NCBI RefSeq assembly: GCF_003097515.1
Contig: NZ_CP029188.1
Span: 3,102,501 to 3,166,500 of the forward strand
Source: Streptomyces tirandamycinicus
GTDB taxonomy: Bacteria; Actinomycetota; Actinomycetes; Streptomycetales; Streptomycetaceae
Reading direction: 5' to 3'
Length of the DNA: 64,000 bases
The notes under the pieces are model-generated. The model made no database searches and was not told the DNA's origin. It worked only from the letters and a program-made list of their open reading frames with translations. Shown here piece by piece: positions 45,389 through 54,351 of this stretch. The position numbers and the translations under genes were made by a program. Within the stretch, counting starts at the first letter, position 1; each line of letters begins with the position of its first letter.

Positions 45389-46066
45389 TCAGTCCTCCAC
45401 ACGCACCCCCAACTGCGCCGCGAACACCGGCGCCAGGTCCATCAGCTGGGCCGTGCTGATCACCGCACCCGACAGTCCTTCCACGCCCCCCGCGACATCG
45501 AGTTCGCTCACCCGGCGCAGATCCACGTCCCGCATCCGGGCACCGGCGAAGTCCGCCCGGCGCAGTACGCACTCGCGGAACTCGACCCGCTCCAGCCGCG
45601 CCGCCCCGAAATCGGGCTCGGACAGCACCACTCCCTCGAACACCACGTCGGTGAGCCGGGCGTCGCGCAGGTTCAGACAGTCGATCTTGCCGCCCCGCAC
45701 CAGCACCCGCTCCAGTGCGGCGCCGTGCAGCTGCACCCCGCCCAGCCGCGCGTCCACGATCTCCGAGTCCCTCAGCGCGGCGCCCGCGAGATCCGTCCCC
45801 ACCCCGCGCACGCCGCTCAGGACCGAGTCGACGAACCGCGCCCGTACCAGCGAGGTCCGCTCCAGCACACAGTCCCTCAGCGCGCAGTCCAGGAAGAGCG
45901 CGCCCGCGCCGTCCCCGCCCGACAGGTCCAGACCGGCCAGCTCCACACCGTCGTAGTCGCCGTCCGGCTCCAGCCCGCCGCCCTCGTGGGGGCGGAGGGG
46001 AGGCAGCCGCACCTCCGGCCGCCGTGCCGCCGCCACCCGCGTCTTCTTCCCGGTCCTCCGCACCAT
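45389..46066 (-). CDS. Pentapeptide-repeat protein
   Basis: The 225-aa product from ATG 46066 starts MVRRTGKKTRVAAARRPEVR. From about 50 to 195 it is a run of A(D/N)LxX pentapeptides: AGLDLSGGDGAGALFLDCAL, DSEIVDARLGGVQLHGAALE, VLRRADFAGARMRDVDLRRV. This folds as a right-handed quadrilateral helix. Some members mimic DNA and protect gyrase (Qnr-like); nothing here shows that role. The open frame continues upstream into a 19-bp tandem repeat, which I exclude. Confidence 0.88.
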   Translation of the reverse strand: MVRRTGKKTRVAAARRPEVRLPPLRPHEGGGLEPDGDYDGVELAGLDLSGGDGAGALFLDCALRDCVLERTSLVRARFVDSVLSGVRGVGTDLAGAALRDSEIVDARLGGVQLHGAALERVLVRGGKIDCLNLRDARLTDVVFEGVVLSEPDFGAARLERVEFRECVLRRADFAGARMRDVDLRRVSELDVAGGVEGLSGAVISTAQLMDLAPVFAAQLGVRVED

Positions 46067-46082
46067 GGGGCCATGCTCGCGC

Positions 46083-46154
46083 ACACCACTGACAGAGCCT
46101 GACACCACTGACAGAGCCTGACACCGCGGACAGGGCCCGACACCGCGGACGAGG
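46083..46154. repeat. 19-bp tandem repeat upstream of the pentapeptide gene
   Basis: ACACCACTGACAGAGCCTG occurs twice exactly from 46083, then as ACACCGCGGACAGGGCCCG and a partial fourth copy. It overlaps the promoter region of the pentapeptide-repeat gene. Confidence 0.85.
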
Positions 46155-46261
46155 AGGGCAGGCCGCCGTCGACCCGCCGACGCGGCGGACGGCGGGCCGG
46201 GCGCACCGCGCGCCCCGGCCCGGCGGACCGGCCGAGCGGACCGGCCGGGCGGCGGACCGGG

Positions 46262-47098
46262 TCAGTCCCGCAGGAACTCCACCAGGCTCGGTGCGAGCTT
46301 CCTGGGAGCCATCACCACGGCACCGTGGTTGAGGCCGTCGAGCGTACGGTGCTCCGCGTCGGGCAGCACCCCCGCCAGTGCCCGCGCGGCGCGCTGGAAC
46401 CCCGTGGCGCTCTTGCCACCGCTGAGGACGAGCGTCCGTACCTTCGCGGCGGACCACACGCCCGCCTCCAGCGGCTTGCCCTGCTGGGTGTCGCCCATCA
46501 CCGCGATGTCGTACGGCAGGGTGTGGGCCAGCGCCCTGAGGTTGGACCAGACGCCCGGCATGAACCGCATCAGCGCCACGACGAACCCCGGCATCCCCTG
46601 GGCCTCGGTCATGAAGTACTTCACCGCGTCGCCGCGCCGGCCCTGGGCGATCAACCCGTCGACGTGGCGCGCGAAGCCCGGCGGCGGCCCAAAACCGTCG
46701 TCGTCGACCACGAACGGCGGTTCGTACAGTGCGAGCCGCCGGATGCCCAGCCCCGCCGTGGCCGCACGCAGCGCCAGGACGGCCCCGGAGGAACTGCCGA
46801 ACAGCGAGACCGGGCCCTCGGCCACGCCTATGAGCGCCGCGATGTCCTCCACCTCGCGCTCGACCGCGTAGTCCGCGCTGTCGCCGCTGGCGCCCCGGCC
46901 CCGGCGGTCATAGTTGATCACCGTGAGGTGCTGGGACAGCAGGCCGGCGAGCTTGGCGGCGTCGGACCGGTCGGCCAGCGCCGACGAGACCAGGAGCACC
47001 GCCGGACCACTGCCGGACCGCTCAAAGGCGATCCTGGTCCCGTCACTCGAAACGAGCGTCGACTTCACGGCCGCCGCGTTCGCACCGGTTGCAGGCAT
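46262..47098 (-). CDS. Alpha/beta hydrolase
   Basis: The 278-aa product has the canonical order: strand GPAVLLVSSALADRSDA in place of the HGxP oxyanion loop, NYDRRGRGASGDS, the nucleophile elbow VSLFGSSSGAVLALR (Ser at about 104), and a late His in GLNHGAVVMAP. The acid residue is likely an Asp near the C-terminal strand. Close relatives are annotated as haloperoxidase or esterase-like; the substrate is unknown. The gene is divergent from the FAD oxidoreductase gene. Confidence 0.88.
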   Translation of the reverse strand: MPATGANAAAVKSTLVSSDGTRIAFERSGSGPAVLLVSSALADRSDAAKLAGLLSQHLTVINYDRRGRGASGDSADYAVEREVEDIAALIGVAEGPVSLFGSSSGAVLALRAATAGLGIRRLALYEPPFVVDDDGFGPPPGFARHVDGLIAQGRRGDAVKYFMTEAQGMPGFVVALMRFMPGVWSNLRALAHTLPYDIAVMGDTQQGKPLEAGVWSAAKVRTLVLSGGKSATGFQRAARALAGVLPDAEHRTLDGLNHGAVVMAPRKLAPSLVEFLRD

Positions 47099-47339
47099 CC
47101 TCTTCGTCTCCGTTCCGTCGCCGACTCGTTCTGCCGGCGATAAGACCGCGGGGCGGTGCAGAACTCATCGGTCCGCCTCCCCGCGGCCTTCCCCCGGTCC
47201 TCCCCGCGGTCCTCCCCCGGTCCTCCCTGCGGCCCTCCCCGCACACGCCGCCGGGACCCCGCCGTATGCGCTCGGGGGCGTACCGACGTCCACCGCTCCC
47301 ACCTGGACAGCCCCATGGGCACGGGTGTACGAACAGCCC

Positions 47340-48734
47340 ATGACGAGCACGATCAACGGCGGCATCTCCTTCTGGTACGCGGACGACGGCATTCCCGCGC
47401 CGCGCGAACCCCTGCCGGGTGACACGACCGCCGACGTGTGCATCGTCGGCGGCGGATACACCGGGCTGTGGACGGCGTACTACCTCAAGAAGGCCGTCCC
47501 CTTCCTCGACATCACCGTGCTCGAGTCCAGGTTCTGCGGCTACGGGGCCTCGGGACGCAACGGCGGCTGGCTCTACAACGGCATCGCGGGCCGCGACCGC
47601 TACGCCCGGCTCCACGGCCACGACGCCGCCGTGCGTCTGCAGCAGGCCATGAACGACACCGTCGACGAGGTGATCCGCACCGCCGCGGAGGAGGGCATCG
47701 ACGCCGGCATCCACCGGGGCGGCGTCCTCGAAGTCGCCTGCACCCCCGCCCAGCTCGCCCGCCTCAAGGCCTTCCACGCCACCGAGATCGCCTTCGGCGA
47801 GAAGGACCGCGAACTGTACGGCGCCCGCGAGACCGCCGAGCGCGTCCGCGTCGCCGGGGCCGTCGGCTCCGGCTGGACCCCGCACGGCGCCCGCCTGCAC
47901 CCGGTCAGACTCCTCAAGGGACTCGCCGGCGCCGTAGAGGCACTCGGCGTCACCATCCACGAGTCCACCCCCGTCACGGAGATCAGGCCGAAGCACGCGG
48001 TCACCCCCTACGGCACCGTCCGGGCCCCCTACGTGCTGCGCTGCACCGAGGGCTTCACCGCCTCCCTGGCCGGCCAGCGCCGTACCTGGCTGCCCATGAA
48101 CTCCTCCATGATCGTCACGGCGCCGCTGCCGGAGGAGGTCTGGGAGCGGATCGGGTGGACCGGCCGCGAGACCCTGGGCGACATGGCGCACGCCTACGTC
48201 TACGCCCAGCGCACCGCCGACGACCGCATCGCGCTCGGCGGCCGGGGCGTCCCCTACCGCTACGGCTCCCGCACCGACAACGACGGCAGCACCCAGGCCG
48301 CCACCGTCGAGGCCCTGCGGGGCGTGCTGTTCCGCTTCTTCCCGCAGCTCACCGGCACGGAGATCACCCACGCCTGGTCCGGCGTCCTCGGCGTCCCCCG
48401 CGACTGGTGCGCCACGGTCACCCTGGACCGCTCCACCGGACTCGGCTGGGCGGGCGGCTACGTCGGCTCCGGCGTGGCCGCCGCCAACCTCGCCGCCCGC
48501 ACCCTCCGCGACCTCGTCCGGCAGGACTCCGGCCAGGCCGGCCCCACCGAACTCACGGCTCTCCCCTGGGTCGGCCACAAGGTCCGCAAGTGGGAACCCG
48601 AACCCCTCCGCTGGCTCGGCGTCCACACGCTCTACGCCGCCTACCGCCGGGCCGACCGCCGCGAACTCACCCACCACACGGCGGACACGGCACGCATCGC
48701 CGCACTGGCGAACCGGGTCTCGGGCCGCCACTGA
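47340..48734 (+). CDS. FAD-dependent amino-acid/polyamine oxidoreductase (DAO family)
   Basis: The 464-aa product has an N-terminal FAD-binding motif TADVCIVGGGYTGLWTAYYL (about 31-50), LESRFCGYGASGRNGGWLYN (the flavin-contacting GASGRNGG motif), and a C-terminal LGWAGGYVGSGVAAANLAAR. The DAO fold of this type oxidises amines such as gamma-glutamyl-putrescine or glycine derivatives (PuuB/ThiO-like). The gene stands alone; a polyamine substrate is only a guess. ATG at 47340 lies after ACAGCCC without a strong ribosome site. Confidence 0.88.
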   Translation: MTSTINGGISFWYADDGIPAPREPLPGDTTADVCIVGGGYTGLWTAYYLKKAVPFLDITVLESRFCGYGASGRNGGWLYNGIAGRDRYARLHGHDAAVRLQQAMNDTVDEVIRTAAEEGIDAGIHRGGVLEVACTPAQLARLKAFHATEIAFGEKDRELYGARETAERVRVAGAVGSGWTPHGARLHPVRLLKGLAGAVEALGVTIHESTPVTEIRPKHAVTPYGTVRAPYVLRCTEGFTASLAGQRRTWLPMNSSMIVTAPLPEEVWERIGWTGRETLGDMAHAYVYAQRTADDRIALGGRGVPYRYGSRTDNDGSTQAATVEALRGVLFRFFPQLTGTEITHAWSGVLGVPRDWCATVTLDRSTGLGWAGGYVGSGVAAANLAARTLRDLVRQDSGQAGPTELTALPWVGHKVRKWEPEPLRWLGVHTLYAAYRRADRRELTHHTADTARIAALANRVSGRH

Positions 48735-49231
48735 GCGCAGCCCGGCGGCACCCGGGCGGAGGAGCAGCCGCGCGGCGCCCTGGGGGAGGAGCAGCCGGGC
48801 GGCGGACTACGGGCGGGCCCGGTTCGGCGCGACGCCGCTCGGCTTGGGTTCCACCGGGCCCGCCAGCGCGCCCTCGGCTCCGCATCCGGATCGGGTTGCC
48901 GTCCGCATCCCAGGCCCTCGCCGGCCGGCATGCGCGCCCGGTCCGGCACGCCCACTTCGCCGGTCCTTCCGGTTGAGCGACGGCCGGCCCGTCCCCGGCC
49001 TGAACGATTCGCCGCAACCGGGGCAACGGCCGGCGTCCGCCCCGCGGCCGCGACCGCGCCGCGGAGCTTCCGGGGGCGGTCGGGCTGCCCGCCTGCGCGC
49101 CCCTCGTGCTTCCTCGTCATTCGTTCCGGGCGTTTGCCCCGATGAGGAGGATTTTGGGGTGGTTCGGGCTGGCAGAGTGGCGGGCGCCGCGGGTCCCGGC
49201 AGGCGGGACCCCACAAGGCTTGAGGAGCAGG
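48735..49231. other. Intergenic region, no supported gene
   Basis: About 500 bp with repeated GGAGGAGCAGCCG-type units at its left end (48,757-48,805). Short protein-like strings occur on the minus strand (WDADGNPIRMRSRGR at about 48,880-48,925) that could be a decayed glyoxalase-like gene. Frames do not connect, so nothing is called. Confidence 0.5.
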
Positions 49232-49600
49232 ATGCGAGGCAAGAAGGCTCTCGGCGCGGGTGCGCTGGTGCTGGCCCTGATGTCGGGTGTCGGCTGGGCG
49301 CAGGCGGCGGACAGCAAGGCGCCGGCCGAGCCGCAGGCGGCCCCGGCCGCCCCGGCGGCGATCGACGGGTACCAGCTCGTCCGGCTGCCGAACCAGAACG
49401 TGCCGAACTTCCAGCGGCGGGTGGCCTACTGCCCGCCCGGGAAGGTGGCCATCAGCGGCGGCGCGGAGGCACAGGGCAGCGACGCGATCCTGGTCGGCTC
49501 GTTCCCGACCGACGACGGGCGTGGCTGGATCGGCCTCGGCCGCCAGAACCGGTTCGGCGACGTGGGAGTCTCGGTGTACGTGATCTGCGCGAACCGCTGA
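49232..49600 (+). CDS. Small secreted protein
   Basis: The 122-aa product from ATG 49232 (GAGGAG at 49222-49227) has a Sec signal MRGKKALGAGALVLALMSGV ending GWAQAADS, an Ala/Pro linker, and an 80-residue domain: YQLVRLPNQNVPNFQRRVAY, CPPGKVAISGGAEAQGSDAI, LVGSFPTDDGRGWIGLGRQN and VYVICANR. The two Cys residues (CPPG and ICAN) probably form a disulfide. This looks like a secreted domain common in Streptomyces with unknown function. It is followed by an 11-bp hairpin. Confidence 0.82.
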   Translation: MRGKKALGAGALVLALMSGVGWAQAADSKAPAEPQAAPAAPAAIDGYQLVRLPNQNVPNFQRRVAYCPPGKVAISGGAEAQGSDAILVGSFPTDDGRGWIGLGRQNRFGDVGVSVYVICANR

Positions 49601-49611
49601 CCCGCCGCTCC

Positions 49612-49648
49612 ACCGCGCCCCGCCCCGTCCTCGGGTGCGGGGCGCGGT
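49612..49648 (+). terminator. Terminator after the small secreted protein gene
   Basis: ACCGCGCCCCG (49612-49622) pairs with CGGGGCGCGGT (49638-49648). Confidence 0.78.
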
Positions 49649-49974
49649 GCCGTACCGGGCCCGAACACCTCGGCGCACCGGTCCCGTCACCGGGCCGCGA
49701 CGTCCGGCAGGGGGACCGGCCGGGGCACTCGCCGGATCGCCGGTGAGGGAGCGGGCGCCCATCGGGCGAGGGCTCCGGTGCCCCGCCGGTACCAGCGGCC
49801 GGCCGTGCCGATGCCGCCGGACGACGGTTCGGTCCGGCCCGGCCGGCAGCTCTGCGGGAAGAACCACAAAGCCGGTCGCCGCAGTTGCCTCCCCTGTCTC
49901 CCCCTGGTCACCTTCCCCTGTCTGGCCCGTGCCAGACGAGCGGGCGCTCCCCCCGGACGCGCGACCACCGTTCC

Positions 49975-50492
49975 ATGCGAACGGGCCCCGGATAGAAGAC
50001 CGAGCTGCCGGGGCCGATCATGTCGCCGCCCACGAGATAGCCGTGAAGCCATTCGGCGAAGCCCATCCGCTACTCGTGGAAATCCTGTTCGTCGCCATCA
50101 CAGGTGAGGATTCGCCACGCGCCGGTGTCCGGCTCCCTCACGCTGAAGACATAGTCCCCCCGGTCGGTGTCGGCCAGGGGAATCATTCCCGCCGCGCCTC
50201 CGAACCGAGGCCCGGTCCTCTCGAATCCCCGGCAGGCGACGTCGTCGCGCCACGACGTGTCCCGGAACTCTTCGACGACCCTTTCGATGTATTCAGCCAG
50301 CCCTTCATCCGGGGACACCAGGTAGAGATGACCGTTCATCTGCACCGGAGCATGGGCGTCGACGACTGCCTTGTAGTCGTCGGGAAGGCCGGTCCCGAGG
50401 CGGGCCTCAAGGGCCCGCCACTGCCGCGCACTGCTCTCCGCGGGAGCGGTCGACTCGCCCAGCATGGCGAACACCGCCCTCAAGTAGTCCAT
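49975..50492 (-). pseudogene. SMI1/KNR4-family protein gene interrupted by in-frame TAG
   Basis: From ATG 50492 (GGAGGG six bases before it) the frame reads MDYLRAVFAMLGE, RQWRALEARLGTGLPDDYKA, HLYLVSPDEGLAEYIERVVE, and LADTDRGDYVFSVREPDTGA, then ILTCDGDEQDFHE and TAG at 50070-50072. The same frame continues past the stop as RMGFAEWLHGYLVGGDMIGP and GSSVFYPGPVRME, which is the expected C-terminus of this family. The TAG probably replaced a Tyr codon. SMI1/KNR4 proteins in bacteria often act as immunity proteins against contact toxins. The gene lies just outside the tRNA-linked island. Confidence 0.78.
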
Positions 50493-50900
50493 GACACCCT
50501 CCACTACTTCCTCTGCGGGCAACGGGGCGCGCCAACCGCCGTTACGTTCCCGCCGCGTTGCACACAGCGCGGCCCCGCACCGACTGTGCGCATGAATCGC
50601 AGCAGACAGCGCGTCGCCGCCCCAACGCCTGGTTGGTACCGGCGGCCGCCATGTCGGCGTCGCCCCACGACGGATCGGCCCAGCCCGACGGGCGGTCCGG
50701 CAGCAGGGCAGTCCACCCCTTCGACGACGTCGCCGAAGGCGGTGCCCGCCTTCGAGCCGGTGGCATTCCCGCCGTCCGGCCGCATCCTTCCGCTCACCCG
50801 TCGCTCACGTCACCCACGTCGCTCTCGCAGGCCGTTCCGCACCGTCCCCACCGTGGGCCCCGTCGCGCCCCGCCGCGCCCCGTCGCACCCCGGACAGCAG

Positions 50901-50935
50901 AAACCCCAGGTCATGGAACATGTGACCTGGGGTTT
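50901..50935 (-). terminator. tRNA-Thr terminator copy (left)
   Basis: AAACCCCAGGTCA (50901-50913) pairs with TGACCTGGGGTTT (50923-50935). A near-identical hairpin stands at the same distance from the second tRNA fragment at 63,303-63,337. Confidence 0.85.
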
Positions 50936-50939
50936 CGCG

Positions 50940-50982
50940 GAGCCCCCTGTCGGATTCGAACCGACGACCTACGCATTACAAG
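50940..50982 (-). other. tRNA-Thr(UGU) 3' fragment, left attachment-site scar
   Basis: On the minus strand the 43 bp read from CTTGTAATGCGTAGGTCGTC to GACAGGGGGCTC: the anticodon loop (UGU in CUUGUAA), the anticodon 3' stem, the T-arm GTCGGTTCGAATCCGAC and the acceptor 3' strand of tRNA-Thr. The 5' half is missing: bases 50983 onward do not pair with it. The identical 43 bp recur at 63344-63386. This is the usual scar where integrases recombine into a tRNA 3' end. Confidence 0.85.
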
Positions 50983-51522
50983 GGCTTGCGCGATCACGAC
51001 GGGGGGTTCTGGGTGGTGTTCGGCCGTCTGATTTTGCCTGGTCAGCGACGTTTGACCTGACGGTCGATCCATCCTGTGAGGGCCTGTGCTGCACCATCCG
51101 CTCACGCATCGCTCACGCAGGTCCGTGGGTCTGACGGCACCGGCGGCGGCCCCGGTCAAGCATCGCCGCCGTGCGCAGGCTCGAAGCGCGGCGGCGCGCC
51201 GACCTTGTCTGGTAGACCTCGGCGACTCGCCCAGCCTGCGGCTCGGGAGCTGTGCTGGTCCGGGCAGCCATGGACACGTCTGGCAAGTCGCCGAGCGCCT
51301 ACCGAATGAGGAGCGGACGCGGGTTGCTGCTATGCGATGTTGTTCCAGTCGTACGGCCCTCCACCGCGCCATTCGATCAGCTCCGGGTCGTCGATGGCCC
51401 GGCCCTCGGAGGACATGCCTGCGTGCAGGAAGTCCAGCACCGTGCGGGCTGGCTGTCGGCAGTGGCCATGCGCTCGCCGTGTATCGACACGCGCAGTCCG
51501 GCGCGGACAGCAGGCATCACCA
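50983..51522. other. Left end of the island, no intact gene
   Basis: About 540 bp. CCGCTCACGCATCGCTCACGCA at 51,096 closely resembles sequence just after the integrase at 63,226, so integrase-flanking DNA is duplicated here. On the minus strand a possible C-terminal remnant ends SSEGRAIDDPELIEWRGGG then PYDWNNIA at about 51,331; its start is lost. Nothing else is supported. Confidence 0.5.
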
Positions 51523-52347
51523 CTATTGGGACTGGGGCTCAAGTGAGGTGAAGTAGACGGCGTCCTTGGGCACTCCGTTGTGTTCGGCGCCGTCGTCGTC
51601 CCGGTAGCGCCACTCGAAGGGCAGACCGTAGGCGGTTTCGGAGTCCGGGCCGCTCATGAGTTGGAAATGCAGGTGGGGTTCGGAGGAGTTGCCGGAGTTG
51701 CCGCATTCGGCGAGCTGCTGACCTGTGGTGACCCGGTCGCCCACGGCCACACGGAGGGAGCCACGCTTGAGATGCGCGAAACCCGCGTACACGCCCTCAC
51801 CGAGATCGAGAATGATGTAGTTGCCCCACAGGTGGCGGGGCCAGCCCAGGCTGCGTACGAAGCCCTCCAGGTAGAGATAGACAAAGCCAGGCAGCGAAGT
51901 ACGGGACAAATGATCGCGCTGACGGTCGGCGCTCGCTACGACAACGCCGTCGCCGGGGGCCAGAACAGGGCTACCGAAGGCGGGGTATTGCTGCGGACGG
52001 CTGCCGAGCGGCCAGAGCCAGCGGAATGCTGGCGTGGGCTCTGCGGCCGGGTGGTATGTCAGGTCTATGGCGTAGGTCTGCGCATGGCTGTGCGTGTGAC
52101 TGGGGACCTTCGTGCCAGGGCCGTTGATGGCCCGCCAGCGTCCAGTGACGGGCACATCGACCGGGATCGGCGTCTGTCCTTGCGGCGGACGCTGATTGCG
52201 CCACAAACCCCAGCGCATCAACCCGCCGAATACCAGAAGGATGACCCCGGTGTACCACAGCGGCCCCAAGCCCTGACTGTTCACCAGGATGCAGAGCGCC
52301 CCGACCGCGATGAACAGGCCGTGGCGTTTCCACAGGGACGTCAGCAA
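51523..52347 (-). CDS. M23 (LytM-type) metallopeptidase with N-terminal membrane helices
   Basis: The 274-aa product starts with TTG 52347, preceded by GAGG seven bases away. Two membrane helices (LFIAVGALCILVNSQGL and WYTGVILLVFGGLMRWGLW) place the C-terminal domain outside. That domain has the LytM zinc sites: SHTHSHAQTYAIDLTYHP (His about 88, Asp about 95) and SEPHLHFQLMSGP (HxH at about 230), with GNYIILDLGEGVYAGFAHLK. It could cleave peptidoglycan or a secreted peptide. As the last gene of the RiPP cluster it may act in leader removal, release or self-protection; this is inference. Confidence 0.85.
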   Translation of the reverse strand: MLTSLWKRHGLFIAVGALCILVNSQGLGPLWYTGVILLVFGGLMRWGLWRNQRPPQGQTPIPVDVPVTGRWRAINGPGTKVPSHTHSHAQTYAIDLTYHPAAEPTPAFRWLWPLGSRPQQYPAFGSPVLAPGDGVVVASADRQRDHLSRTSLPGFVYLYLEGFVRSLGWPRHLWGNYIILDLGEGVYAGFAHLKRGSLRVAVGDRVTTGQQLAECGNSGNSSEPHLHFQLMSGPDSETAYGLPFEWRYRDDDGAEHNGVPKDAVYFTSLEPQSQ

Positions 52348-52450
52348 GAGTGCACCTCGTTCATTGGATGTTGCGACGATTCACTGCTGGTTGGCGAGGG
52401 CTCTGCAGCGATGCCGACTTCGCAGAGCACTGCACGGCGGAGGGAAGGGG

Positions 52451-52891
52451 TCAGTTCTGGTTGATGGGCCACCAGGTGATGCTCTCCCACGGAGCGCATT
52501 CATTGGTGTTCTCCGTGCCCTTGCAGACCGTGAGGTATCCGGTGGTGGTGGGCCGATAAGCCTGGCGTGCGTCGACGTCGACGGTTCCGGGACCGCATAT
52601 CTGGGCTTGCTTGCGGGTGGGTCCCGGAGCAAGGTCGAACACGAACCTTGTCCACAGCGAGTAGCAGTTGTCGCCGGTGTTGGAGAGCGTTCCGCTGAGT
52701 ACCAGGTCGCGCGTGATGGCGGAGCTCCCTGACTCGGTCCACCGCTGTCCTGTCGCAGCGGCCGTTTCGAACTCGGTCGACCACTCGACGGTGCCGACTG
52801 ATGTGTCTTCGCTCGCCGAGGCCGGGGCTGCGAGGGCTAACGCCAAGCCGGTGGCGGCGACCGCGGAGGCTACCCAGACACGTGTGCGCAT
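52451..52891 (-). CDS. Small secreted protein in the RiPP cluster
   Basis: The 146-aa product starts MRTRVWVASAVAATGLALAL and has a Sec signal cut near PASASEDT. The mature part has two Cys pairs (DNCYSLW, AQICGPG, TVCKGTENTNECAPW) and beta-type sequence (VGTVEWSTEFETAAATGQRW, DLVLSGTLSNTGDNCYSLWT). I do not recognise a family. AGGAG stands eight bases before ATG 52891, which overlaps the TAA of the oxidoreductase gene by one base. It may bind the product outside the cell or serve in immunity. Confidence 0.75.
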   Translation of the reverse strand: MRTRVWVASAVAATGLALALAAPASASEDTSVGTVEWSTEFETAAATGQRWTESGSSAITRDLVLSGTLSNTGDNCYSLWTRFVFDLAPGPTRKQAQICGPGTVDVDARQAYRPTTTGYLTVCKGTENTNECAPWESITWWPINQN

Positions 52892-54351
52892 TAGAAGGAC
52901 TCCTGATTCTGCTTCGGGGACAGGTCGGGCGATGTCCGTACGCCGTGGTGGCGTCGGAGCGCAGAGAGCGCGGCAAAGTAGCCGCACATGCCGTGGACAG
53001 ACGGGCCTGGCGGAGTTGAGGCCGAGCACAGGTACACGCCTGGCAGGGGGGTGGTGTACGGATCCCGGCGCAAGGCCGGGCGTGCCAGGGTCTGGCGCAG
53101 GGTCAGAGCGCCGCAGGCGATGTCCCCGCCGACGTAATTCGGGTTGTACGTCGCGTACTGGGCTGCCGACAGGCCGCGAGAGGCGATGATCGTGTCCGTG
53201 AACCCGGGGGCGTACTCCTCGATGCGTGCACGGATCGTCTTGACCGGATCGCGGGTGTCTCCGTTGGGCACGTGGGCGTATGCCCACACCGGACGTTTAC
53301 GGCCGGAGGCTCGTGTCGGGTCGGTGACGGCCGGGTCGACGACCAGCATGAACGGATCGGGGATCCGTTGACCTGCGGCGGTGGCGTTCTCCTGTCTGAC
53401 GATGTCGGCGTGTGTGCCGCCAAGGTGCACTGTGCCGGCCTGTCGCACGACGGGGTTGGTCCACGGGATGGGCTCGCTGACAAGGAAGTCGGCCTTGGCC
53501 GCGCCCGGGCCATAGCGGTAGCGGCGCAGAGCCTGGCGATACGCCGTGGGGAGTTGGTCGCCGGCGATGGCGAGGAATTCCTTTGGGCTCACGTCCAAAA
53601 GGACAAGGGGTACATTGCCCAGCTCCGCCAAGTCCTTGACGTGGTGGCCGGTGTGAATCGTGCCGCCGTGCGCGGTGATGTCGGCGACGAGTGCGTCGGC
53701 GATGCGGATGCTTCCGCCTTCCGGCAGTGGCCAGCCACTGGCGTGGGCGGTGTGGGCCAATAGCAGGGCTACAGCTGCCGACGCCAGCGAAGGCAGTCTT
53801 CCGACGGCATGGGCGGCCACGCCTGTCAGCAGGGCTCTGGCCTCCAAGGTCGTGAACGGTGTGCGCTTCGTGGCGTGTGCCAGAACCCGAGGGACCAGGA
53901 GCGCGGGCGTGAGAAGGTCGTGGGGCAGGGAGCGCTGATCGGAGAGAAACAGGTCGACCACAGTGGTGGACCGTTCCACAAGCGGGCCCAGCAAACGTGT
54001 CCAGCGACGCCCATCTGCACCGAGGTGCTCGGCGGTGCGGGCGATGCTCCGCCGGGCTGCCGCCACGTGGCCGCCAGGTAGGGGGTGGGCGTAGGGGATG
54101 TCGGGCTGGAGCAGGTGGACGCCGCGAGAAGGCAGGTCGAATGCCCGGAAGAACGCGGAGGCAGCAGCCATCGGGTGGACTGCCGAGCAGATGTCGTGGA
54201 CGACGGCGCTATCGAACAGCGACGTCGAGCGCAGACCACCGCCAGGCGTGTCGGCCTGTTCGTGCAGGGCAACTTTGAGCCCGGCTCTGGCGAGGGTCAC
54301 AGCGGCGGCGAGCCCGTTGGGACCCGTGCCCACGATCGCGGCGTCGGTCAC
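52891..54351 (-). CDS. CrtI/phytoene-desaturase-like FAD oxidoreductase (LinE-like)
   Basis: The 486-aa product starts with GTG 54351 inside the stop of the ABC transporter gene (GTGA). The N-terminus is a dinucleotide-binding fold: DAAIVGTGPNGLAAAVTLAR with EQADTPGGGLRS. The C-terminus has GVYLCSASTPPGPSVHGMCG, the CrtI-type FAD-contacting end. The middle (about 100-300) is helical. These enzymes oxidise C-C or C-N bonds with FAD. Phytoene-dehydrogenase-like proteins are recalled from some linaridin clusters, with no assigned step; here it could modify the peptide core. Confidence 0.85.
   Translation of the reverse strand: MTDAAIVGTGPNGLAAAVTLARAGLKVALHEQADTPGGGLRSTSLFDSAVVHDICSAVHPMAAASAFFRAFDLPSRGVHLLQPDIPYAHPLPGGHVAAARRSIARTAEHLGADGRRWTRLLGPLVERSTTVVDLFLSDQRSLPHDLLTPALLVPRVLAHATKRTPFTTLEARALLTGVAAHAVGRLPSLASAAVALLLAHTAHASGWPLPEGGSIRIADALVADITAHGGTIHTGHHVKDLAELGNVPLVLLDVSPKEFLAIAGDQLPTAYRQALRRYRYGPGAAKADFLVSEPIPWTNPVVRQAGTVHLGGTHADIVRQENATAAGQRIPDPFMLVVDPAVTDPTRASGRKRPVWAYAHVPNGDTRDPVKTIRARIEEYAPGFTDTIIASRGLSAAQYATYNPNYVGGDIACGALTLRQTLARPALRRDPYTTPLPGVYLCSASTPPGPSVHGMCGYFAALSALRRHHGVRTSPDLSPKQNQESF

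Noticed and set aside
48800..49010. Possible glyoxalase-like remnant on the minus strand (WDADGNPIRMRSRGR)
   Set aside because: No connected frame and no second conserved motif; likely chance in GC-rich DNA.
50523..50900. Possible integrase 3' remnant left of the first tRNA scar
   Set aside because: Only a CCGCTCACCCGTCGCTCACG-like phrase near 50,790 resembles sequence after the integrase at 63,226; no protein similarity is visible.
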